Assembly: GCF_000003815.2 (NCBI RefSeq)
Contig: NC_049985.1
Location: 1,824,701 to 1,888,700 of the forward strand
Length of the DNA: 64,000 nt
Reading direction: 5' to 3'
Origin: Branchiostoma floridae
Taxonomy: Eukaryota; Chordata; Leptocardii; Amphioxiformes; Branchiostomatidae
The notes under the pieces were generated by a model, which was given only the letters and a program-made list of their open reading frames with translations, did no database searches and was not told the DNA's origin. Made by a program: the position numbers and the translations under genes. Of the stretch, positions 1 to 12,700 are shown in pieces; position 1 is the first letter of the stretch; every line of letters starts with the position of its first letter.

Positions 1-735
1 CTCATCATCGAAAAATAAATAATTCAATTCCCTTTTATACAAAATTATTGCGATTCTCTCGATCATTTACAGACATCTCTTATTGTCCTAGACGATGATA
101 CATACCGGTAATCACATTTACGTCATTGTATCTTAAGGCACACTGAAACTGGCTCTCTTTTTTATGATGTGGAGCAATTTACAACAGCACCATTTTTAAG
201 TGCATAAAATGCTTAGCTTTCAATAGCGTATCAATAGGGGTATACAACATGTATGCACAAATACTTCGATAAAACCCCTAAGAGTGACCTAAAATTTGAC
301 AGATTGCTCAATCATTTTCATGGACTTGGAACAAATTTTTAGAATACATTTTAAATCACATTTTGCATCATATTCTATTTATAAAATCAAAGATTACAAA
401 AATGCAACTTTCGTCTATCAACCAGGTTGCTAGGGAAAGTTCTTCAATGATACTACAACCTGCTAGCTGCCATGCTTGATAGAAACGCATGGTTAGACAT
501 TGTTAATGGCACCTTGTATGAGGATGACCTGAATGAATGGAATGCACCTTTTCAATCATTGGTACTTCCATGAATAGTTTCAGGTTTGTATGTCATAATT
601 GAATAATGAGACTTTTTCTGCAGTACAATGTGAACCAGTGATAATTGCCTTGAAAAAGGTGACAGACGGTCACTGAAACGGTTATGAAGAAAACATGGTT
701 GTGTAAAAAGAGTCTCTATTCAATCACTGATCATA
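1..735. other. Downstream flank of malate synthase, with a decayed hammerhead-like repeat
   Basis: No gene is seen. The stretch should hold the 3' UTR of malate synthase (minus strand). At about 640-690 there is a sequence resembling the hammerhead-bearing end of the Penelope-like copies at 2.4-3.8 kb (GGTGACAGACGGTCAC followed by TGAAACGG), but the CTGATGA core is degraded to GTGATAA. No clear polyadenylation signal was identified. Confidence 0.4.
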
Positions 736-3700
736 CTATAAAAGCTTCCCTCTGAGAAATGCATGCTCGAGGTTCAGGTAGGTGGTGATGAACTCCGGGA
801 AGTCTCTCTTCAGCACGATCTCCAGGAAGATGCCAGCTGCAGCGTCCATCCTTGGGGTGGTGGGCAGGTCTCGGAGGGTTTGCTGGACCAGTTCCTCCAC
901 CATCACTCGGGTGATGGTCTCCCCACTGTCCTCCAGTCTGGCACTGTGGCGCACCCACTGCCAAACCTGTGAGGGGTAGGGAAACATACAGGTTAGTCTT
1001 TCTCTAAAACGGTGGGTAAAGGCAAAGCCTAGGGCACAGTACTGGAAAGCAGAGTCTCTCCTTCACCACCTTTTACCTCGCTGACTAGGTATCTATTTCT
1101 ACAGCTGGGTAGAGTGAGGAAAGTTGTGGAGAGTGAAGATATACAGAATACTTGTTGCCAGTCACTGGCAAACCACATACACACACACACACACACTGCT
1201 CCAAACACTTGGTAACTAGCTAAACAGGAAAGCACATGAAGCAATGAACTGCAAACTGAAAATGGCAACAGCAAGATCACAACAAACACTGCATACCTGT
1301 GACCTGGATATCTCAGCTGTGGCTGAATCCTCCACACAACCCTTGAAGAAAAAGTGCCCTTTGCCTGAGGGAACAGAAGATTTACTCAATACAAAAGTTG
1401 CACAAGATTGGTTTTGTGAACGGTCAAAAGTTTCTGACAACATTCACTGCATGGTCTGTCACCAACGAAGAGTAGTTGATACTGTCTGAAATGTCTGACC
1501 GTTTAACTGCTATTTTGGCATATCTAATTACCTGGATGTCTAACCTTTATCAACACATCATCATGGCTGTTTGTCTGGACTAAATTTTGAAGGACTAGAC
1601 TCTAGAAAACAATCCAGCAAGAACCACAACATCCCTCAAGTCAAATCATATGACAAAGACTTTAAATTTCTACCTCTTTGATGCTTACCTGATAGCCAGG
1701 CATTGATGAACTGGATGCCCACAGCGATGTTGTGCTTCAGACCATTCAGAGTCACCCCACCCTGCAGATAACAAGGCAACAAAATCTTGAGTCCATGGTA
1801 CCATCTTAGACTTCCATTGAAACTTAAGCAATTGACATTCAAATGACAGTCAAGTTGTGTACTTCAGTTTAGAAGAATTCAGCTCTGATGTGTTACCAAA
1901 ATTAACAATTCTTAGTTTGGTTAAAATACCAGTCCTGTTGTATTATAGATCTTGTATTCACTGACAAAAGGTAGCTGCTGCTGTCTGAAATGTCTGACTG
2001 TTTCCAAAATTTATTTGTTTGAGTACCTCTTATATTTTATATCTTACTACTGTATGATCTGGATGTCTAATCTCCATCTATGAAAAACTGTCTTCCTCTG
2101 AACTAAATTTCTGTAATTTCAGACTGTTTTCACATCCTACAGAATGACAAATAGACATGCTATGCCTCTTATGGGTAGCTAAAATGTACAACTGGTATTT
2201 TTCTGAGTAAACATCTGCACATATACGTACAGTTGGCATCTGCAGCAGATCCCTGCTCTGTACACGCACGTCTGCCCTCTGCACATGGAGCTGGTTGGCA
2301 CCAGGAGCAAACTTGTCATACAGCTGGGCACAGGAAAAAAGAAAAACATGATCACATATTCGAACAGTCTTCTTCGTTTCACAACCTCTTTTTTATTCTT
2401 CTGCAGACGTTTCGGTGACTGTCTGTCACCTTCATCAGTGCAAAATGAAATATACTAACGTTACTCGGTGCGATATGACCTATACAGTGCAAATCGAACT
2501 AAACCTATTGTGACGTAATTACTTGACATGGAATGTTCTCGAACGTGATACGTTAATCATCCTTGCCACTTTGTGACGTAGTGGCAAGGATGCGGTCCCA
2601 AACATGGCTAAGTTTATACCCCCCTTCGTCTCTATTCATTACTGCTGTAGACTTTCTGATCCAGATGGCTTCCTTTACCCAACGTGTGTATTTGTTGTCC
2701 TCTCTGTCAATAACCTTAGCCCCCTCCCAATCTATTACACAGTTATTTCTTGCAATGTGGTCTGTCACCGCTGACTTGTTTTCTTCTTTCTCTGCTTCTT
2801 TCTTCTGCGCCCTGGTGTACTTTCTTCCTTCAACATTTGTTGCTTCCTTTCTGTGTTCTGCTAATCTAGTGCCAAATGTTCTTCCCGTCTCTCCAATATA
2901 TACTTTGCTACAACTTTTACATGGAATTTTATACACACAATCTGTTTTTACAGCGTCTTCTAATTTGTCTTTGGGGTGGACTAAAAGTCTCCTCAGGGTG
3001 GTTTTGGGTTTTACTGCTGCACTGATCTTGTGCCGTCGGAATATTCTCTCTAGTGGCTCTGTAACTCCTTTTATGTATGGAAGTGTCACCATGCCTCTGG
3101 ACTTTTCTTCTTGTTTCTTTTTCTCTGTATTCTTCGGCTTTTGTCCCATCGTCTGTTGTGCGACTCGTTTGAAGGCCCACTCAGGGTACCCACATCTAGT
3201 CAGTGCCTGCTTGATATGTTCTATTTCTTGTTGTCTGTCTTGGTCTTCTGTTACAGTCGCTTTTAGTCCACCCCAAAGACAAATTAGAAGACGCTGTAAA
3301 AACAGATTGTGTGTATAAAATTCCATGTAAAAGTTGTAGCAAAGTATATATTGGAGAGACGGGAAGAACATTTGGCACTAGATTAGCAGAACACAGAAAG
3401 GAAGCAACAAATGTTGAAGGAAGAAAGTACACCAGGGCGCAGAAGAAAGAAGCAGAGAAAGAAGAAAACAAGTCAGCGGTGACAGACCACATTGCAAGAA
3501 ATAACTGTGTAATAGATTGGGAGGGGGCTAAGGTTATTGACAGAGAGGACAACAAATACACACGTTGGGTAAAGGAAGCCATCTGGATCAGAAAGTCTAC
3601 AGCAGTAATGAATAGAGACGAAGGGGGGTATAAACTTAGCCATGTTTGGGACCGCATCCTTGCCACTACGTCACAAAGTGGCAAGGATGATTAACGTATC

Positions 3701-6700
3701 ACGTTCGAGAACATTCCATGTCAAGTAATTACGTCACAATAGGTTTAGTTCGATTTGCACTGTATAGGTCATATCGCACCGAGTAACGTTAGTATATTTC
3801 ATTTTGCACTGATGAAGGTGACAGACAGTCACCGAAACGTCTGCAGAAGAATAAAAAAGAGGTTGTGAAACGAAGAAGACTGTTCGATTGATCTACCAAC
3901 CTGATGAAACTATTTACGGATGATCACATATTGACTCCCTGATTCACAGGATCCAGCAATAAATTGAGGGCTGTCTACAGGACCCATCTCTCTGTCCCGG
4001 AACAAAAATTTGCTTGTTGGCACAGAAAAAATTCACCCCATCCGTACCCAAAAGGGTAACAAGGAAAATCGACAACATGGACTCCCAAACAATGACTGCG
4101 ACAGGAAAAAATCCAAAGCTGGAGACAGCTCTGAATAAACCCCTACCTATAGGACCGACAATGGTTAGGCAGTGGCATAGAGCAAAGTAGTGGGAAGGTC
4201 CTGAATGTGTGCCTACTGATGAACATATTATATTTGGTGAATGGTTACTGCATCCAAGCCTGCAGAGTTCATATACTTTCTGGATTGAATATGGCCAAAC
4301 CAATCAATAGGGCCTGTCACACTCTGGGGCATATCTCAAACATCTACTAGCGAAATCTACCAGTATGCAGTAAAAAAAATGCAATCTAGCAGAATAATTG
4401 TTAACTCACCAGGTGCATTGGTCTGATCAGCCCCACATCATACACCATGAACCCATCTGCGCCAGACTTGATTTCACGTAACTTGTCACTACAGGGATAA
4501 AAAGGCTTAGAAAGGATACAAATGAAAGTTTAACTTGCCAAGAAAACGACTCATGATGCAGAAGACTGGTCTATGTGGAAAAGTGGTTGGTTTAGACAGG
4601 ATTTTTCATACTTGTGTCAGTAGGAAATACTGTCTTAAGGAGACCACTAAAAAGTGGTCACATTGGCCAGGTGTGGTCTTTATGTACAGGTGGTCACATG
4701 TACAGGTCTAGCATTGTACTATGATTACTACCAACACAGATGAACTTCCATGATATTCAACCAAAAAAGTAGAAGCGGTCTCACCTACAGACCCAAGAAA
4801 ATTTCAGTCTAAAGAACCCTCATTTTTGCAGATTTTTACAACTCTTCCTCTACTTTCCATCTGGTAGAGATTACAGTGTTCTCATCAAGAGCCAATGAAA
4901 CATCAAACAAGTATATAAGCCATCCCACCTACAGACCCTCTCCACCACATCCTTCCCTCCTGCCTGACCCCCCTGGGGCAGCAGCAGGGCAGACATCCCC
5001 CCCGTGGCGTGGGCCCCCCTCCGGTGGCAGGTCTGGATTACCAGGTCCATGTAACTCTTCAGGAAGTGCCGCTCCATGCTCACGTACTTACTCCGGTCGG
5101 GCAGGACAAAGTCTGGGCGGTGGCCTACAGAAGGAAGATATATCAATTCATCAGTCAATAGTTTGGCAAATCAGCTTGGTAAAATCCCTAGAAAACAAAG
5201 TTCTTTACACACAACCAGTACATAATCACCTAGCAATGTTTCTGTGACCATTTGTCCTAACTGGTTCTACTAGCTGTAGTGTTACTCTACATCATTTTCT
5301 GTTGAAAATTATCAAAGATCTGCTCCCAAATTATCTGCATGTTTCACACCCCAATACCTGAACAACAAGCTACTACTTTATCAGGTTATCTACCAATTTG
5401 AGGAAAACCCCAAAGATTTAAAATTACTTTTTGTTGTAGCTTAGAAAAATGACAGATGGTCACTGACACAATGTTCTTGTTAACTGAATCCACAGTACGT
5501 ACCAAACTTGTTGACGAATGATGCCGAGTAGTCCCACATGCCACAGTTGAGGCCCAGACTGTGGTCTCTCAGCTCATACAGGATCTCATGCATCTCAAAC
5601 GAGGCCAGGATGTTCTCTATCAGCACACAGGCCTTCACTGTGCCTATACGGATGTCCAGCTACAACAACAGAATAGATAATCAGCACACAGGCCTTCACT
5701 GTGCCTATACGGATGTCCAGCTACAGCAATAACAACAGAATAGATTGATCAGCACACAGGCCTTCACTGTGCCTATACGGATGTCCAGCTACAACAACAG
5801 AATAGATAATCAGCACACAGGCCTTCACTGTGCCTATACGAATGTCCAGCTACAGGCACAACAACAGAAGAGAAATGTTTATTAGGGTTTGTAGCACTAG
5901 TCCCTATGAGCTTTGTATTGACATTTTGGGGCATAGGGAAAGTTTGCAGCTGGAGAAGTTGTGTTTTTGATTCAATGACAGGACTGCACAACAATAGGTC
6001 AGTAAAAGAATTTCTTCTCTGCAAACTTTACCAAAATGTCAACATGGAACTAAAGAGTATGGCAATAATTGACACCTCAACAATTTAGAAAAAATTGAAA
6101 TATTGGCTAAATTTCCAACTCACCTTGTCTTGAGTCCAGATGAACACCTTGTTCCACAGTCGAGCTTCACTGGCACCTTCAAGCTAAGGAATTGAAAATA
6201 CATTGAATTATATAGAAGGAGAACTTTATTGCATGACACCTGTACAGGATACAGTGTATGGCAACTTGTACAAACAATACATACATACAGAACAGTTTAA
6301 CTACATGAGTTACTAGTATCTAAAAATCTAGGAAACTAATCTATTTTACACATGGTATATAGTATTGACAATCAGGCTAGCATTATGTGCTGGTTCAGGA
6401 CAGTATAATATTGTCTCGTTTTTTAAATGAGTTATATATAAATTGACCGACATAGGCAGATATATCAGCAGGACATGATGGTAGCATATTAAACATTTCT
6501 GTTTTGGTAGGTGGTAACATTGTATCAGATTTATACTTAATAGACTGTAACAATTCTTGTCTCTCTCTATCATAAGTTGGGCAATCCATTATAAAGTGGG
6601 ATTCATTTTCAATATTATCATGGCATGTTGGACAGTATCATCCAAAAAGAGTGAATTGAAATTACTGGAAGATCCCTTCTCAAGTGGTCTATCAAAGAGG

Positions 6701-9700
6701 CACTAGATTACATCTACACTAGGGCTGGGTACCGGTACAAAACCGGTTTTTCTTATTGGACTGGTCCAGTAAAACCGGACCTGAATAAATTAGGTGGACC
6801 GGATGTTGGACCAATTAGAAATTTAACAGATTATCTGATCAGGCATTCACACGTTTTGGCGCTTGCAGGTGAAAGAAAATAACAAGAGTGAAGTAGATTT
6901 TAGTTAATAGTCATTTCTACAAAGTTTTACAGTCAATCGTACAGAGGCAGTTAGCGTTGTAGGATTTTAAAACGCCAGTGTAAGTCTAATACTCCACCAA
7001 ACATATTTCTTTGTAGTGAAATGGACCATTGGTATGAGTCATACTGAATCAGGTCCAGGTTCAGGTCCGGACCTGAACCTGATCCTTTGGACCTGAACCG
7101 GACCTGGACTTGAATTTTCTGTACCTGTACCCACCCCTAATCTACACCATTTTACTGCATCTCACAAGCCACTATGCTCTAAAAGACACTGGCTAGTTAG
7201 TCCTGGTGCTGGAGGTAATAGATGATGCATGTTAATTTTAGCCACCATAGCAGTATTTTTTGTCTGTTGTTGGAGGTATGTCTAATATTTTGCTTGCCAT
7301 CTGGCTGTCAATCATAATATCAACCAAACTTTAATAGTTACCATATCCCTACTGAAACATAATACAGCTATGTTGATGTGTAAGAAGAAGACTGTCCCAG
7401 TAACTTCTTATTCAATACCATGGACAGGTAGAAGGCAACTTTTTTTGGCCAAACTTTTTTATTCTCACAATCACATCAGTTTTGGGGTTCCGAGAGGATG
7501 TCATCCATATAATCAAATCAACAATCATAAATCAATTGAAATTGAGTAGCTACCAAATCCCTACTGAAACATATTGAGCTGTAGATGTGTCAAAAGAAGA
7601 CACTTGGGCACACCCTGACACCTCACCTCACCTAGTCCCATCCTCATCAGGAGGTTGCCTCCAGCACACCCTGACATTAACTCCTTATTCAGTACCTTGG
7701 ACAGGTAGGAGTAGGGCCCTGGAGGTACATGAATGTCTAATATCCTCTCTGGCTTTTAATTGTATTGAAATCAAATAGCTACCAAATCCATACTGAAACT
7801 TACTATGGAGATGATGATGTGTTAGAAGAAGACACTGACAGTAACTCCTGTTTCAGTACCTTTGAGAGGATTGGTATCGTACTTGTCTCTGGCTAGCCCT
7901 CTGCAATAGCCACAGTCTAGTGTTGGGCTATTCTGGCTGTGGGTGCTGACCTGCCAAACTAATAAATGAAAATTGGAGACAGTAACTCCTTATTCAGTAC
8001 CTTTGACAGGTAGAAGAAGGGCCCGCTGTCCCTGTCCATCAGGAGGTGTGTATAAATATTATCATTATTATCATTATTATAGTAACTGTTTATTCAGTAC
8101 CTTGGACAGGTAGAAGAAGGGCCCACTGTCTCTGTCTATCAGGAGGTGTGTATAAATATTATCGTTATTATTATTATGATGATAGTAACTCCTAATTCAG
8201 TACCTTGGACAGGTAGAAGAATGGCCCACTGTCCCTGTCGATCAGGAGGTGTGCGTTATGGAACATCAGCAGCCCAAAGTCAAACAGTGGGCCTGGCACC
8301 TCCTTACCATTCACCTGAGATGAGAAAACACAACTCATTCAAGCTGTTTATTTGTAAAACTAAAAGGTTATCAATAAAGTCTTACGATACAGCCTTTACA
8401 TATGTTTCTTAGAATTTTACTGATGTTCCTTACAGTTATAGATAAACACCCAGGGTTGAACAAGTCAACCAGCAATTGTTCCGGACAAGTGAAAATGCCG
8501 GTCGGGTAAGTGCATGTCCGACCGGGTAAGTTAGATTTTTTTCAATGAGTAAGATTTTGATATAATTGCTACTTTTCACAGTCATGGCATGAAGCATTGG
8601 TCAACACAGAAAAATAGAGCCAATAACAAGGATTCCATCAATGAAAGAGAAAATACGTAGAAAAATGTCATTCAAATTTTGAGCAAGTGAAAAGTTGGTT
8701 CGGGCAAGTAATTTTTCCATACTTGCTTGATAGGACAAGTGAAATTTAGAAAACTTGCACAACCCTGACACCCCTATGCTCCGAATGACCTAAGGCTTAC
8801 CAGCATGTTGTGTTCCACTATGTTCCAAGCTCGAGGTCTCAGCATTAGGACTGGAGCATTACCAATGGAGGGGGCTCCTACAAAACAACATGTGCAGTCA
8901 GTATAAAATGTACAGGTAAAGACAGGTACAGGTGAAACAATAGGGGCAGTGGGTTGTAATCCACTGTATCTAGGGCATGGTACTGGAAGGAGGAGCCCAT
9001 CCCTCTTCTGCCACCACCTTTTACCTTCCCACCTGAAGTCATGTACCCATCTTTACACCTGGGTGGAGTGAGGAAAGTCATGTAACATCATCTATAGGAA
9101 CTGGCTGAATAATGGAATGACTGCAGTGCAATAGATGTCTGCCATATTAAAGATAGTTTTAAGAGTTCAATCAATCAATCAATCATTTAATCAATCAACC
9201 AACCAATTCATCAATGGTTCATTTGTTCAATCAATCAATCAGTCTATCAGTGTATTGGAGTTGTGAGTTATGCCGCCTACATCCACAGTTACTCCCCCAG
9301 AAAAAGAAAATAAAACCTTCTGACAAAGTTCAAACAATACATCATTCATCATGATGTCATAAGCAGTTCGTTACATCACTTATTAGTCTGCCAGTTTGGA
9401 GCGCCACACCACACCCACAGCCAACGGGAGAGAACTTGTTTCTTCATTCTGACCAGAAAATTTGCCAGCAACTGCCACTGGACTGAAGTAAACTGAGCAG
9501 ACTTCACTTAACAGTAAGTGTAACGAGTCATTAATTACGTCTTCCTGAAAGTCAGAAATTACCTTGCAAAAGGATTAATGTATACAAACTGTAAAGCAAT
9601 GGATTAGACAATGAACAGTACATTGCAACATAGTCACGTACTGCCAATGATCTTATCATATAGCATTAGATTTTATCCAGATTTGTGATTTATTTTCTAT

Positions 9701-12700
9701 TAAGGACACATCCATTTGATTTGTTGGTTGAACTTAGATTTAAAAGAATTTTAACACTTATCTTGAAGATCAATATAAAAAAGAATATATGGAAAATATA
9801 AAACCTTAATGTAGGCAAGCCTTGTAAAGCAACCACCTGATGCTGGCAGCCACCTCCAGTCACAAGGATCCAGAGGGTTACAATTAGATCAGGGAGTTCA
9901 AAATACCAAATTTTGATTAAAAGTAGCATTCCAGCCGAGTCGTTAGAGGGTGGTTTCTGTCTGTCTGTCCATAAATGCACCGTGGTTTCCACAGTTTGTG
10001 ACTAAAGCGCTATTGTGAACTAAAAAACACCGCAAACACTCCATTTTCTTCCTACCGCAAAATCAAATCCAGTGAACATTAACTATATTTACTCAGCATT
10101 TTTAATCTCTGCTCTAAAATGTCTGGGGCAGGTTTAGATAGATTTTGGACACTTTTTTACCCTTGACCAAATTGGACCATCAAACCAACACCCAGGTCAA
10201 CTTGGCCAAACACCTGGTGAGCCCAATTTTGTTTGTCCTGACAAGCAATTTTCCATCCCGGATGGAAACATGTTAGTTTACTTAACAACGAAACATGTAC
10301 AACAAGAACACTTTTTAATCTAATGATTAGTCTGCCTCGCAAACAGTACAATGTAGGATCAGAACTGTTTCTCTCCAGATACTGGCTTTTTGATATCATT
10401 TGTTTATATATCATTATGATAAAACTACAAGTGGTGCAGGGGTGATAAACATCTATCCTGTGTTCATGTCTGAATTAACAATTATATTTTGTTGTCTGAA
10501 TGTTTCCAATTTGTTTTTGTTTGCATTCTACCATTTCCTTATTATTGCATGAAAGAATATATCTAAAGAATGTTAAATAGATTAAACGTCAAGTATTTTA
10601 TGCTTTCAAGAGGATCTAGAATTTTTTTAAATGGTGCTGATTTCGATGACCGTACAATTTTTTTCATCTTTTCAAGTGCAAAATTTTTTTTTTTGGTATA
10701 CCCCTGTCACATTGCACAAAAATCGATCGGACAACGCCCGAGCCTCGCTTATAATGATAACTTTATTGCACAACAATTGTACAAGGTACATAGTATGGCT
10801 TATATGTGACGGACGGTTTTCAGGTGAAAAATACGCGCAACCCTCTGTCGATCTTAAATATGGCAGACCTTCCAGCGATACGCCGGAAGATCGTGGATAA
10901 TGTGACAGGGGTAGTAGGAATACAGGATCTGTTCATATTTTGAGCACTGTATAATTCGCACCAAATAGCATTTAGATATTATAATTCTGTTTTTTTTTTC
11001 AACAGAAACATGATGAGTCAGTCAATCAGAGAAAACACTGCAGTTCCAACAAAAATGTCAACATACGGCAAAGGCTCTCTTGGAATCCAAGGACCCAATC
11101 TAATGGAGGAGGAGGCCAAGTATGTATCTGACAATGACCCTGAACGTGCAACCAGTTGTACAAGTCAGACTGATATAACCACAAATGATCATTTTTATAT
11201 TAATATCCCCTCCCAAGCTGCTGCTGATGCATATTATGAACCTAACAAGACCAACACTGAGGATGCTGCAACGTATGCTGCCTCTGCCGAAGAACTCCAT
11301 CCTAACACTCATGGCAACGTTGATGACGAACCTAAAGTCAAGCAAGCAGGCGATATAGCTACCATGAAGTCCAGCGGCAACAGAAATGGTAGCAGATCTC
11401 AGCCGGACCCTGCAGAAGCTTGTGCTGATGATTTAACCCGGCGTGACGACCTCTCTGACGATGGCGACATCCAACCGTACGCTGTCGCACACATGCGCGA
11501 TCATGAAACGTATCTCAACAAAACAGCCTCAAAAGCGCCACAGACAACAAGGCCCAGTAACACTGACAAAAAAGACAGGGACCCTGATATACAGAATCTG
11601 CATAACAAACAATTTCCAAACCAGGTTCCAAACGAAACTAAAGTCAAGCAAGCAGGCAATATAGTTACCATGAAGTCCAGCACCAAGGGAAATGGTGCAA
11701 GATCTCAGCCAGACATTGACAAAGCTGACGCTGATGATTTAACCCGGCGTGACGACCTCTCTGACGATGGCGACATCCAACCGTACGCTGTTGCACACAT
11801 GCGCGATCATGAAACGTATCTCAACAAAGCAGCCTCAAAAGCGCCACAGACAACAAGGTCCAGTAACACTGACAAAACAGGCAGGGACCCTGATACACAG
11901 GATCCCCACAACAAACAGTTTCCAAACCCGGTGTATGGGGCAAACCTTCGCCAACCGGCCTCGGAAGACACAGGAGTGCATGAGGTTCAGGAATCTTCAA
12001 ATGCAAATGAACTTGAGCAAAATCCGTCATACAGAGAAAATGCTAGCCAACAGGCCTCAGATGACGCCAATGGTAAGACGACACAAACTTCTTGTGTTTC
12101 AGGACACATATTCTTGTTCAATACATTTTGTAGTTGGAACCCAGGGTTTTTGCAGTTGAGTGCAGGAGGCCCCTACACTGTAATTTGTGTCCCTTCTGCT
12201 GTGATTTGGGGGACTGTGTTTCACTTCATTTATTATCTCCATGAAAAATGGAGATATAGTTTTGGGTGTGTCTGTGTGTCTGTCTGTCTGTCTGTGTGTG
12301 TGTCTGTCTGTCTGTGTGTCTGGATTTTTGTAGTGAGCATAACTCAAGAACCTCTAAATGGATAATGATATTTGGTTTGTGGGTAGGTGTTAGGAAGACG
12401 AAGGTCAAGATTAATTTTGGGCCCCCTGGTATGTGACCTTGGTACTGCAGCAGAAATTCATTTTTTTGGATCTTTAGAACTGAATGTGCTATGGTCTTGA
12501 TTATTGGAAGGCTTGTGACATAAGGGATATGTAGTGCATATTTCGTCCCCCTAGCAGGTTGTTCTGGAACTGCAGGGCCTTTTTGTCAAAATCTTCAAAG
12601 TTGGATAACTGAACAAGGGAACAACAAATTTACATGATATTTGGTATGTAGATAGCTTACACAGTGTTGCACATCATGAAGTGCAAATTATGCAAACTGA

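Noticed and set aside
2563..3318. Plus-strand open frame of 251 codons
   Set aside because: It is antisense to the Penelope-like endonuclease reading and has no domain of its own.
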